Of a stretch of 29,133 bases of DNA, positions 1 through 7,508 are shown piece by piece. The position numbers were made by a program, and so were the translations under genes. Source of the stretch: Bacillota bacterium (GTDB taxonomy: Bacteria > Bacillota > Bacilli > Paenibacillales > Paenibacillaceae). The notes below the pieces were generated by a model. It saw only the letters and a list, made by a program, of their open reading frames with translations. It did not search any database and was not told where the DNA came from. Within the stretch, counting starts at the first letter, position 1. The number at the start of each line of letters is the position of its first letter. Location of the stretch: positions 1-29,133 of the forward strand of contig JAEZCJ010000092.1 in assembly GCA_023433615.1 (NCBI GenBank), in the 5' to 3' direction.

Positions 1-6
1 CTTCAA

Positions 7-1329
7 CTAGGATCCGATTCCGTCAGATTCGGGAGGCGTCGTGATCCGGACCTTGATAATCCGCTTCTCGTCCGCATCCTCCACTTGGAACGTCAAGCCG
101 CCCCATTCGACCTTCGAGCGTTCGTTCGGATCCGGCAGCTTGCCCAACTGCCCGATCAGGAACCCGCTCAGCGTCTCGTATACTTCGATCGGCAAGCCGA
201 TCTCGAATTGGTCCTCGATATCGTCGAGGCTGATCGTTCCGTTCGCCAAGTAATTGTGTTCGTCCAGCTTCACGAAATCCTTCACTTCTTCGTCATGCTC
301 GTCGAAAATGTTGCCGACGATCTCCTCGACCAGGTCCTCGATCGTCACGATGCCGGCCGTGCCGCCGTATTCGTCGATGACGATCGCCATGTGCACCTTC
401 TTCTTCTGCAGATCGCGGAACAGCTCATCCGTACGTCGCAGCGAAGGGACATGGTAGGGCTTGCGCAGGAATGACTTCAGATCGAAGGCAGGCTGCTCGT
501 CGCAATTAATGAGGAATTGCATCATATCCTTGACGTGCAAGATGCCCTTAATATCGTCAATATGCTCGTCATAGACCGGGTATCGCGTATACTTCTCTTC
601 ATTGATGGTCGCGACGATATCCTCCAGCGATGCATCGAGCGGTATGCCTACGATATTGATCCGATGCGTCATGATCTCGGCGACGACCTTGTTGTTGAAC
701 TCGAAGATGTTGTCGATCATCATCTTCTCGCTCTCCATGATCGCGCCGCGCTCTTGGCCGACATCGACCATCATGCGAATCTCTTCTTCCGTCACTTCAT
801 TATTCTGCGCATTCGGGTCCACGCCGAACAAGCGCACCATCATGTTCGTCGACAAGGTCAACAGCTTCACGACCGGCTTCGTCGCCTTCGACAAGATCGT
901 AAGCGGGCGGACCGCAATGTTGGCGATCGCCTCCGCCTTATTCATCGCCAGCCGCTTCGGGACCAACTCGCCGAACACGAGCGTGAAGTAAGACAGAATA
1001 AGCGTAATGACGATCAACGAGATCGCCTCAAGCGTCTTCTCGTCCAGCGGCACGCCGGCTTGAATGGCAGATGCGGCAAGTCGGCCTGCGAAGCTCTGTC
1101 CCGCGAACGCGCTCGCGAGGAAGCCGGCCAGCGTAATGCCGATCTGAATCGTGGCGAGGAACTTGCTCGGCTCCTTCAGCAGGGCATGGATCATCATTGC
1201 TTTGCGATTGCCCTCTTCGGCCATCGCCTTCACCTTATTGTCGTTCAGCGAGATCAGCGCGATCTCGGATGCCGCGAAGAAAGAGTTGATGAGTACCAGG
1301 ATCACTAGCACTATGAGTTCGATTAGCAT
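7..1329 (-). CDS. CNNM/CorC-type hemolysin-family membrane protein (DUF21-CBS-CorC)
   Basis: The 440-residue product has the standard three-part layout. Residues 1 to about 200 form a DUF21 transmembrane region opening with a hydrophobic helix and an NSFFAASEIAL motif. About 215-340 is a CBS pair with the typical EIMTHR and RYPVYDEHIDDIKGILHVKD blocks and an IDEYGGTAGIVTIEDLVEEIVG motif. About 355-435 is a CorC/HlyC domain. The family is linked to Mg2+ or other divalent-cation export or homeostasis; the 'hemolysin' name is historical. The ATG at 1329 follows an AAGG-type ribosome site about 7 nt upstream. It appears to be a single-gene unit running out of the window on the left. Family assignment is secure; the transported ion is not visible. 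Confidence 0.93.
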   Translation of the reverse strand: MLIELIVLVILVLINSFFAASEIALISLNDNKVKAMAEEGNRKAMMIHALLKEPSKFLATIQIGITLAGFLASAFAGQSFAGRLAASAIQAGVPLDEKTLEAISLIVITLILSYFTLVFGELVPKRLAMNKAEAIANIAVRPLTILSKATKPVVKLLTLSTNMMVRLFGVDPNAQNNEVTEEEIRMMVDVGQERGAIMESEKMMIDNIFEFNNKVVAEIMTHRINIVGIPLDASLEDIVATINEEKYTRYPVYDEHIDDIKGILHVKDMMQFLINCDEQPAFDLKSFLRKPYHVPSLRRTDELFRDLQKKKVHMAIVIDEYGGTAGIVTIEDLVEEIVGNIFDEHDEEVKDFVKLDEHNYLANGTISLDDIEDQFEIGLPIEVYETLSGFLIGQLGKLPDPNERSKVEWGGLTFQVEDADEKRIIKVRITTPPESDGIGS

Positions 1330-1375
1330 GGCGACCTTCCAATCTCCGTTGTATCGTGCTGCGTGCGTCTCACGT

Positions 1376-1381
1376 ATTATA
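1376..1381 (-). promoter_or_regulatory. Candidate -10 box for the CNNM gene
   Basis: On the minus strand this reads TATAAT, 46 nt before the start codon. No convincing -35 hexamer lies at 16-18 bp, so the call rests on the -10 match and position only. Confidence 0.4.
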
Positions 1382-1461
1382 GGCAGCTCGCAGGCAGGAC
1401 ATTCTTAGCCCTGCAATTGTTACCATTGTATCATGATTGACTGCCGGCGCAAAATGCGAAC

Positions 1462-1487
1462 AAGCCGCCCCTTATCGGGCACGGCTT
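1462..1487 (-). terminator. Hairpin terminator of the ECF41 gene
   Basis: On the minus strand AAGCCG pairs with CGGCTT, with additional CCC/GGG pairing inside and a loop that contains the ECF41 stop codon. A T-containing tail (TTCGCATTTT) follows. The stop codon within the stem-loop and the position at the end of the transcription unit support a Rho-independent terminator. Confidence 0.6.
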
Positions 1488-2434
1488 GCGATATGCTTCA
1501 ACTTATCCGGATTCATCGTATTCAGGATGGCCGCAATTCGACCGCCCGCATACTCGAATGCCATGGTGCAGTAAGTGGTGTCCCCGCCCGTGATGACGAT
1601 GCCGGGGGTTCCGTTCACCAAGGCTGCCCGCACCGCGTAATCATGCGGATTGAGCTTGCTCGCGATGCCAAGGACGAATCGCGCTACGCGGTCTCGGCCC
1701 AGAATCGGATTGATCGCTGCCAATACCTTGCCGCCGCCATCGGAGACGAATACGGCGTTATCCGTCATCAGGCTCAGCAAGCCGTCAATATTCCCCTCCG
1801 TCACGAAGTGCATGAACTTCGCCAGTACTTGCTGGTTCGCGGATGCGGCGGATGCGGCGGATTCGCTGCTCCCGGCCGCCCGGCCATCCTGCGGCTTCGG
1901 ATAGACCGTCGTCTGATCGTAGATCCGCAGCTTGCGGCGCGCGCGCGTTAGGATCTGCCTGCAATTGTCCGCCTTGCGGTCAATGATCCCCGCGATCTCT
2001 TCGTAATCGTACGCATAGGTCTCGCGGAGCAAGAATACGGCTCGCTCGATCGGGGACAGCGCCTCGAGCATCACGAGATAGGCCATCGATAACGAATCTT
2101 GAAGCAGCACATGCTGCAAGGGATTCACGTGTGCCGAGTCGGCATGATCGGCCGCATCGGACACCAGCGGCTCCGGCAGCCATTCGCCGACATATCGCGC
2201 CCTGCGCCGCTTGGCCGCTCGCAATTGATCGACGGCCCGATTCGTGACCATTCGGCACAGGTAAGCCTTCGCCTGCTCGATTACCTGCCCGCTCCGGTCA
2301 CCTTTCGCTTCTACTCTCTCCCAATCCACGAACACGTCGTGCACGAGATCCTCTGCGTCCATGACGCTGCCTAACAGGCGATAAGCGATGCTGAATAACA
2401 GCGGCTTATACGCATTATACAGTTCGGCGTTCAC
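1472..2434 (-). CDS. ECF41-family RNA polymerase sigma factor with SnoaL-like C-terminal domain
   Basis: About 320 residues from the GTG at 2434, which has a GGAGGG ribosome site just upstream; an ATG at 2521 also opens the frame but lies deep inside the preceding gene. Residues about 1-170 carry sigma region 2 (RLLGSVMDAEDLVHDVF) and region 4 (LSPIERAVFLL...YEEIAGII). The three hallmarks of ECF41 are visible: WLPEPL in the linker, DGGGK in the C-terminal domain, and a terminal NPDKL. In this family the fused SnoaL-like domain replaces an anti-sigma factor and modulates activity. The gene overlaps the upstream oxidoreductase by 20 nt, so translation is probably coupled. An ECF41-type promoter precedes the pair, implying autoregulation. 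Confidence 0.93.
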   Translation of the reverse strand: MNAELYNAYKPLLFSIAYRLLGSVMDAEDLVHDVFVDWERVEAKGDRSGQVIEQAKAYLCRMVTNRAVDQLRAAKRRRARYVGEWLPEPLVSDAADHADSAHVNPLQHVLLQDSLSMAYLVMLEALSPIERAVFLLRETYAYDYEEIAGIIDRKADNCRQILTRARRKLRIYDQTTVYPKPQDGRAAGSSESAASAASANQQVLAKFMHFVTEGNIDGLLSLMTDNAVFVSDGGGKVLAAINPILGRDRVARFVLGIASKLNPHDYAVRAALVNGTPGIVITGGDTTYCTMAFEYAGGRIAAILNTMNPDKLKHIASRAR

Positions 2435-3737
2435 GGCTTCCCTCCGTATCCATGTCGAATTGCTGCCGCAGCCATCGAATCGACCCATGCGCCGCACGCT
2501 TCGCGCTTCCGACGGCCGCATCTGCCAGAATGCTCTGCCCGCCTACCCAATCCCCCGATAGGAAAAGTCCGCCAATCGGCGCGTCTTCGGTCAGATGGCT
2601 TCGTCCAACCGCTTGTATGCCGTATGACGTCGTTAATCTCGGCATGAAGCGCTCGGTTACCGCCTCGCTCTTCCAGCCGGGCTGCAGCACGCTCATCCAA
2701 TCCTCCAGCTCCTTGCGATCCTGCGCAGCATCCATGCCCTGCGCGCTGGAGTGGTACTTCAACAAGTGAATGACTTGGTGACCGTCATCGTTCAGCTTCG
2801 CCGCTCTGGAATGGTTCGAATAGTAGAGCGGCTGCTCCAGATGCATCGCGAAATTGCGTCCCGGCTGAGGCAGCTTCTTGAGCACGATATCCAGACAAGC
2901 GGCAAAGGTGGCTTCCGAACGGCTCAGCCGCTCATGCAGCGTCGAAGTCAGCAGCTCTCCGGCTCCGCTCAGCAGCCGAAGCACTTCTTCCGGCGGGACG
3001 GCAGCGATGATCGACGATGCCGCATGCTGCTCACCGTCGGCGAGCCGTACTCCCGTAACGCTGCCGTTATCGGCGAGGATCGCCTCGGCTCTGCCGGTTG
3101 CGAACGCAACGCCTTCGGCCTCCGCCCGTTGACGGAGCGAATCGACTAGACGCTGCCATCCGCCATGCAGATAGTACACGCCCTTCATGCCGATCTGCGC
3201 TTGGCGAATCATGGCGCCGGCATCGAACCGTTCCGGGCAGTCCGCATACGTCCACAGGCGGCCGAGCGCGAACATGAACTGCCTTGCTCCCAGGTCCTTC
3301 GGAAAATGCCGCATCGCCCAATCGTGCCACGACATGCCAGCGAATGCAGCCGGATCAAGGCGGTTAAGGCCGGCCATGAACTTGGCCATGCCTGCCTTGC
3401 CGCTCCAGCTTAGCAATGGCGAGCTTAGCAGTCTCGCTGCATTGCCGGGCATCGGCATCAGCCTTCCGCCCTGCATTACCAAACCGTCTGTCGGCAGCTG
3501 TCCGCCTTGGACCGCGATCCCGAGCTCTTGCAGCACGCCCATCGCTTCACCCGCCTTATACAGCGCATGCGGTCCGGCGTTCAACACGCTGCCCTTCACG
3601 GTCTCGGAAGCCGCACGTCCTCCTAGCTTGTTGCCCCGCTCTACCAGCATGACCGAGTGCCCTGCCATCGCCGCGTAGATCGATGCCGTCAGTCCGCTTA
3701 TGCCGCCGCCGATTACGATCGTATCCCATCTTCTCAT
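2415..3737 (-). CDS. FAD-dependent oxidoreductase (phytoene-desaturase/protoporphyrinogen-oxidase fold)
   Basis: The 440-residue product opens with an FAD-binding Rossmann motif (TIVIGGGISGL), then an acidic end to beta-2 (VMLVERGNKLGGRA) and a C-terminal FAD-contact segment (PIGGLFLSGDWVGGQSILADAAVGS). The fold is that of flavin amine oxidase and carotenoid-desaturase-like proteins; the substrate cannot be read from sequence. The ATG at 3737 was preferred to the frame's GTG at 3767 because it has a GGGAG site about 9 nt upstream and because 3767 lies about at the transcription start predicted from the ECF41 promoter. ECF41 sigma factors are typically linked to a flavin or other oxidoreductase, carboxymuconolactone-decarboxylase or epimerase gene, and this is such a partner. 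Confidence 0.85.
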   Translation of the reverse strand: MRRWDTIVIGGGISGLTASIYAAMAGHSVMLVERGNKLGGRAASETVKGSVLNAGPHALYKAGEAMGVLQELGIAVQGGQLPTDGLVMQGGRLMPMPGNAARLLSSPLLSWSGKAGMAKFMAGLNRLDPAAFAGMSWHDWAMRHFPKDLGARQFMFALGRLWTYADCPERFDAGAMIRQAQIGMKGVYYLHGGWQRLVDSLRQRAEAEGVAFATGRAEAILADNGSVTGVRLADGEQHAASSIIAAVPPEEVLRLLSGAGELLTSTLHERLSRSEATFAACLDIVLKKLPQPGRNFAMHLEQPLYYSNHSRAAKLNDDGHQVIHLLKYHSSAQGMDAAQDRKELEDWMSVLQPGWKSEAVTERFMPRLTTSYGIQAVGRSHLTEDAPIGGLFLSGDWVGGQSILADAAVGSAKRAAHGSIRWLRQQFDMDTEGSRERRTV

Positions 3738-3769
3738 CTTCGCTCTCTCCCTTCGTCTTCTGACCACGT

Positions 3770-3796
3770 GACGAAGTGAGGCGGGATTCTGTGACA
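3770..3796 (-). promoter_or_regulatory. ECF41-type promoter of the oxidoreductase-sigma operon
   Basis: The minus strand reads TGTCACA, a 16-nt spacer, then CGTC. From memory this is exactly the reported ECF41 target motif (TGTCACA-N16-CGTC). The predicted start lies about 27 nt before the ATG at 3737, leaving room for its ribosome site. It should be driven by the sigma factor encoded second in the operon. Confidence 0.85.
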
Positions 3797-3831
3797 GCTT
3801 ACCTCTCCTTTCTTTGTTATTTAGCGACTCG

Positions 3832-4878
3832 CTATAGCGCCTTTGCCCGATTCGCTTGATTTGGCTGACTTGCTTGATGGCGGAATTGTCCGGGCGTCAC
3901 GCCCGTCCACTTCTTGAAGGCGCTCTGGAAGACGCTCGGCTCCGAGTAATGGAGCAGGTACGCGATATCGCCGATCGAATATTGCTGCTGCTCGAGGTAG
4001 CTTATCGCTGTCTCCTTGCGTACGCGGGTCGCCAGTTCATTATAAGACGTATTCTCTTCCCGCAGCCTCGCCTGCAGGCTTCTCGTGCTCATCAAGAATG
4101 CCGAAGCCGTCTCCTGCAGCGTCGGGAACGCGACGGGCAGCCGATCCAGCATCCACCCGAATACTTGGCTTGCGAAGGCTTGGCCTTGGATCAGCTTCGT
4201 CTTGACCTCTTCCGCGATCTTCTCGAACATCGCATGCAGTCTGGCATCCGAATAGAGAATCGGGTATTCCAGCACTTCCTTGTCCAGTCTCATCCATGTA
4301 GCGCCGCCATCGAATCGAGGCGTCAAGCCGAAGATGGCACGGTACGCTTCAGGACGATTCGCAGGCGAGGCCCCATGCTGGAACTGAAGTTCGATAAGCG
4401 GAACGCGCTTGTTGCTCAGCCGCTGAATCATATGATAGACCGAGCTCACCATGTCTTCCATGCAATGTCTGGATACTCGCATGGAAGGGTTCTGCGCAAC
4501 GAATCGAATCAGGAGCTCGTTGCCCTGTTCGTCGCATTCCAGATTGAATCCGCTGCATGCGATTACGTTATAACGCTGATACGCTTCCATCGCATCGGCG
4601 ACCTTGCCGGCATGCATCATGACGAAGCCGAGAATCCCCATGTCGGCAACATCCGTCAGCTTCCCTTGATTCAAGCCGAAGTACTCGTCTTCCGTGTACG
4701 CTGCGGCCGCATAGGTCAGCCTCTCGAGCTCCGCGTGCGATATACGCGCATCCGAGTCCTGCAGCAGTCTGGCATCGAAAGATGCATATTCATAAAATTG
4801 CTCCGTCGCGTAGCCCTTATGTACGACGGCCTTCAAGATCGGATAGATCATCGATATCGAGACGCCAAGATTATCCAT
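3832..4878 (-). CDS. AraC-family transcriptional regulator
   Basis: The 348-residue product has an N-terminal ligand-binding-type region (residues about 1-225, resembling the arabinose-binding-like domain of the PF12625 AraC group) and a C-terminal double helix-turn-helix ending in the typical SIGDIAYLLHYSEPSVFQSAFKKW and GVTPGQFR signature. A GGGAGGATCGCAG sequence precedes the ATG at 4878. It is divergent from the flavodoxin-fold oxidoreductase starting at 4997, 118 bp away, so that gene is the likely target. It is also upstream of the ECF41 operon on the same strand, but that operon has its own promoter. The inducer is unknown. Confidence 0.9.
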   Translation of the reverse strand: MDNLGVSISMIYPILKAVVHKGYATEQFYEYASFDARLLQDSDARISHAELERLTYAAAAYTEDEYFGLNQGKLTDVADMGILGFVMMHAGKVADAMEAYQRYNVIACSGFNLECDEQGNELLIRFVAQNPSMRVSRHCMEDMVSSVYHMIQRLSNKRVPLIELQFQHGASPANRPEAYRAIFGLTPRFDGGATWMRLDKEVLEYPILYSDARLHAMFEKIAEEVKTKLIQGQAFASQVFGWMLDRLPVAFPTLQETASAFLMSTRSLQARLREENTSYNELATRVRKETAISYLEQQQYSIGDIAYLLHYSEPSVFQSAFKKWTGVTPGQFRHQASQPNQANRAKAL

Positions 4879-4996
4879 CTGCGATCCTCCCTAGCTTGCG
4901 CGATTCATCATAACGTCTGCGTCATCCATCATTACGCTGGAAGCGGCGTCCATTTATGATGAGTATAGCTTATAACCGATTAGGAGGAAATACAGG

Positions 4997-5575
4997 ATGA
5001 AATCCAACATACTCGTCATCAACGGTCATCCGGACCCGGAAAGTTATTGCAGCGCATTAGCCAAGGCTTATATTGCGGGAGCGGAGGGCACCGCCGCGAT
5101 TCGAACGATCGACATGAGCCGCATTCGCTTCGATCCGAATCTGAAGCAAGGCTATCGGCAGCGGACGGAGCTTGAGCCGGACTTGCTGGCCGCGCAGGAC
5201 ATGATCCGTTGGGCAGACCATCTCGTGTTCGTCTACCCGACTTGGTGGGGCGCGATGCCGGCCGTGCTCAAAGGGTTCTTCGACCGCACCCTTCTGCCCG
5301 GATTCGCATATGCCTACCGCCAAGATTCCGTGCTCTGGGATAAGCTGCTAAAAGGAAAGACGGCGCATCTCATCGTTACGTCGGATACGCCGTCCTGGTA
5401 TAATTGGCTGATGTACCGCCAAGCGGGACATCTTGTCATGAAGCGCAATATTCTAGGTTTCTGCGGCATTAAGACAGTTCGCGTCACCGAGGTCGGCCCC
5501 GTCAAGCCTTCGAGCAAGGAACAGCGCTCGCGCTGGCTGGATCGGGTAAGGAAGTTCGGGAGCAAGCTGGCTTAA
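4997..5575 (+). CDS. NAD(P)H-dependent oxidoreductase, flavodoxin_2 fold (NQO/KefF/MdaB-like)
   Basis: The 192-residue product begins ILVINGHPDPESYCSALAKAY, the FMN/FAD phosphate-binding start of this family, and carries LVFVYPTWWGAMPAVLKGFFDRTLLPGFAY, the flavin-ring and substrate-pocket block. Such enzymes make two-electron reductions of quinones or other electrophiles with NAD(P)H. The start has a clear AGGAGG site about 10 nt upstream. The divergent AraC-type gene probably controls it. A TATGAT hexamer at 4955-4960 could be the -10, with a poor -35 (TTACGC at 4932), as expected for an activator-dependent promoter. Its stop codon lies one base from the convergent cheB stop. Confidence 0.88.
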   Translation: MKSNILVINGHPDPESYCSALAKAYIAGAEGTAAIRTIDMSRIRFDPNLKQGYRQRTELEPDLLAAQDMIRWADHLVFVYPTWWGAMPAVLKGFFDRTLLPGFAYAYRQDSVLWDKLLKGKTAHLIVTSDTPSWYNWLMYRQAGHLVMKRNILGFCGIKTVRVTEVGPVKPSSKEQRSRWLDRVRKFGSKLA

Positions 5576-5576
5576 C

Positions 5577-6611
5577 TCAACCCAGCAAGGCGCAGATGCG
5601 GGAAGCCATCGCATGCAGCGGCACTTGATATTCTACCGCACCTAATTCGTAAGCTGCTCGGGGCATTCCGTAGATGACCGATGAGGCGGCATCTTGTCCG
5701 ATCGTCCTGCCGCCTCTTCGGCGAATCGCCAGCATGCCCTTCGCGCCGTCGTATCCCATTCCTGTCAAGAGTACGCCGATTACGCGGGAGCCGGTCAGCT
5801 TCGCGGCAGACTCGAAGAGCACGTCGACGGACGGCAGATGTCCGCTTACCCTCTCGCCCGTCTCGCATTTCACGATGTATTGTCCCCCTGCCTTCACGAG
5901 CCGCATGTGCTTATCGCCCGGCGCGATGCATACCGTACCGCGAGACAGGATGTCGCCGCTAGACGCTTCTTTGACCTGGAAGGGCGTCGTCGCGTTCATG
6001 CGCTCCGCGAACATGCGCGAGAAGCCCGGGGGGATATGCTGCACGATCGCGATTCCGGGCATTCGCGCGGGAAGCCGGGACAATAGCTGATGAATCGCTT
6101 CCGTCCCGCCTGTCGAAGCGCCGATTACGACGACATCGTCTTGTTGACCGTACTCCTTGTCTCGTAAGCCTGCGCCTATGCCGAGTGCGGCTTGCTCGGT
6201 TGACCGCCTATGGTTGGATTTCGCGGCGGCCTTGACCTTCCGAATCAGCTCGATGATGAAGCGCTCCACCTCATCGACCGCATTCATGCTCGGCTTGGTG
6301 ACAAAATCGACCGCTCCTGCAGCAAGCGCATCGAATATGGCTTCGCTTATCGTGCTAACGACGATCACGGGCATCGGATGCTGAGGAAGCAGCTTACGGA
6401 TGAATGTTACGCCGTCCATCCTCGGCATCTCCACATCGCAGGTCATGACGTCGGGATCGAGCTGCTCGATCCGATCCCGAGCTTCATAAGGATCATGTGC
6501 CGTGCCGACGACTTCGATCCCAGCGTCTGACGACAAGCCTTTGACCAACAACGCCCGAATCAGCATGCTATCGTCTACGACCAAGACTCGTATTCGCCGC
6601 TCTGTATGCAT
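5577..6611 (-). CDS. cheB: CheB: chemoreceptor glutamate methylesterase/glutamine deamidase
   Basis: 344 residues. The receiver domain (about 1-120) has the acidic pair D13-D14, phosphoacceptor D59 in TCDVEMPRMDG, and a lysine in VDFVTKPS. The methylesterase domain (about 150-344) shows the Ser in GASTGGTEAI, the His in QHIPPGFS and the Asp in TGMGYDGAKGM, so the catalytic triad is complete. It removes the methyl groups added by CheR to close the adaptation loop. It lies 8 nt after cheR and is the last gene of the operon. Its receiver is the only one in the cluster, so CheA phosphate within the cluster can only go here. The start has an AGGA site 6 nt upstream. Confidence 0.96.
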   Translation of the reverse strand: MHTERRIRVLVVDDSMLIRALLVKGLSSDAGIEVVGTAHDPYEARDRIEQLDPDVMTCDVEMPRMDGVTFIRKLLPQHPMPVIVVSTISEAIFDALAAGAVDFVTKPSMNAVDEVERFIIELIRKVKAAAKSNHRRSTEQAALGIGAGLRDKEYGQQDDVVVIGASTGGTEAIHQLLSRLPARMPGIAIVQHIPPGFSRMFAERMNATTPFQVKEASSGDILSRGTVCIAPGDKHMRLVKAGGQYIVKCETGERVSGHLPSVDVLFESAAKLTGSRVIGVLLTGMGYDGAKGMLAIRRRGGRTIGQDAASSVIYGMPRAAYELGAVEYQVPLHAMASRICALLG

Positions 6612-6619
6612 ACGCTATC

Positions 6620-7435
6620 CTATTCCTTCCTATACACGCCTGGCATGATGTACTTGTATCCCGTTCGATCCCGATTCAACGATTCCGAATGGCTGATCAC
6701 GAGGAACCCGCCGGGCACCGTGCGCTCCCAGAATTTATTCACCAATTCCTCTTTGGTCGGATTATCGAAGTAGATCATCACATTCCGGCAGAAGATCGCG
6801 TGGAACTGCTGCTTGAACGGGAATCTCGACTCCATCAGATTGAATCTCCGATAGATGACTTGCGACTTGATATAATCGTTCACGGTGAAGACACCTGCAC
6901 GTTTGCTCGCGAAGTAACGCATCCGCCAATGCTTAGGCAGTTCCTCGACTTGCTCAGCCTCGTATTCTCCTCTCACGGCCTGATCCAGCACCTTGGAAGA
7001 GATGTCTGTCGCGAGCAGCTTCTTGTCCCAGCTCGATGCGCGCGTCTGAAAGTAATCTTCCAACAGCATGGCAAGGGTATACGATTCTTGTCCCGAAGAA
7101 CAGCCTGCGCACCATAATCGCAAATCTCTGTTCGGAATCGTCTTCTCGAAATAAGGCAGCATAACATCCCGAAAATAGTGAAAATGCTCGACTTCCCGCA
7201 TGAAGAACGTGTGGTTCGTCGAGATCTTGTTCACAAGATCCGTGACGGCTGCCCCCGTTCGGTCGGATACGATATAGTCATAATATTCCGCGAAGCTGGA
7301 ATGCCCCTTCTGCATCAGCACTTGGTTCAGACGACTAATGACCAGCGCAGTCTTCTCTTCCTTCAAGTGAATGCCGTAATTCGTCTTGATGTAACCGGCT
7401 AGCAGCTGAAATTCCTTAGGACTGATGGTTAACAT
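6620..7435 (-). CDS. cheR: CheR: chemoreceptor methyltransferase
   Basis: About 271 residues from the ATG at 7435, preferred over the GTG at 7444 because AGGAG lies 8 nt upstream; the GTG remains possible. The N-terminal helical domain (ISPKEFQLLAGYIKTNYGIHL) is followed by the SAM-binding core with LRLWCAGCSSGQESYTLAMLLEDYF and AIFCRNVMIYFDNPTKEELVNKFW. It transfers methyl groups from SAM to glutamates of the receptor methylation helices. The receptor gene upstream has no C-terminal CheR-tethering pentapeptide, so recruitment would be direct. A GC-rich hairpin separates it from mcp. Confidence 0.95.
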   Translation of the reverse strand: MLTISPKEFQLLAGYIKTNYGIHLKEEKTALVISRLNQVLMQKGHSSFAEYYDYIVSDRTGAAVTDLVNKISTNHTFFMREVEHFHYFRDVMLPYFEKTIPNRDLRLWCAGCSSGQESYTLAMLLEDYFQTRASSWDKKLLATDISSKVLDQAVRGEYEAEQVEELPKHWRMRYFASKRAGVFTVNDYIKSQVIYRRFNLMESRFPFKQQFHAIFCRNVMIYFDNPTKEELVNKFWERTVPGGFLVISHSESLNRDRTGYKYIMPGVYRKE

Positions 7436-7466
7436 GCCTAACACTCCTAATCCCTTCTAATGAATA

Positions 7467-7498
7467 AGGAGGGACCCGCATAGCGCGGGCCGCCTCCT
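7467..7498 (-). terminator. Intercistronic GC-rich hairpin between mcp and cheR
   Basis: AGGAGG pairs with CCTCCT and, inside, CCCGC pairs with GCGGG around a short loop. The sequence after it on the minus strand (TTATTCATT) is a poor U-tract. It is probably a partial terminator or mRNA-processing/stabilising hairpin that lets receptor mRNA exceed cheR-cheB mRNA. Confidence 0.5.
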
Positions 7499-7508
7499 CT
7501 GCTATTGA

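Noticed and set aside
517..1308. 263-codon plus-strand frame opposite the CNNM gene
   Set aside because: It is His/Asp/Arg-rich shadow coding with no recognisable domain, fully opposite a complete gene.
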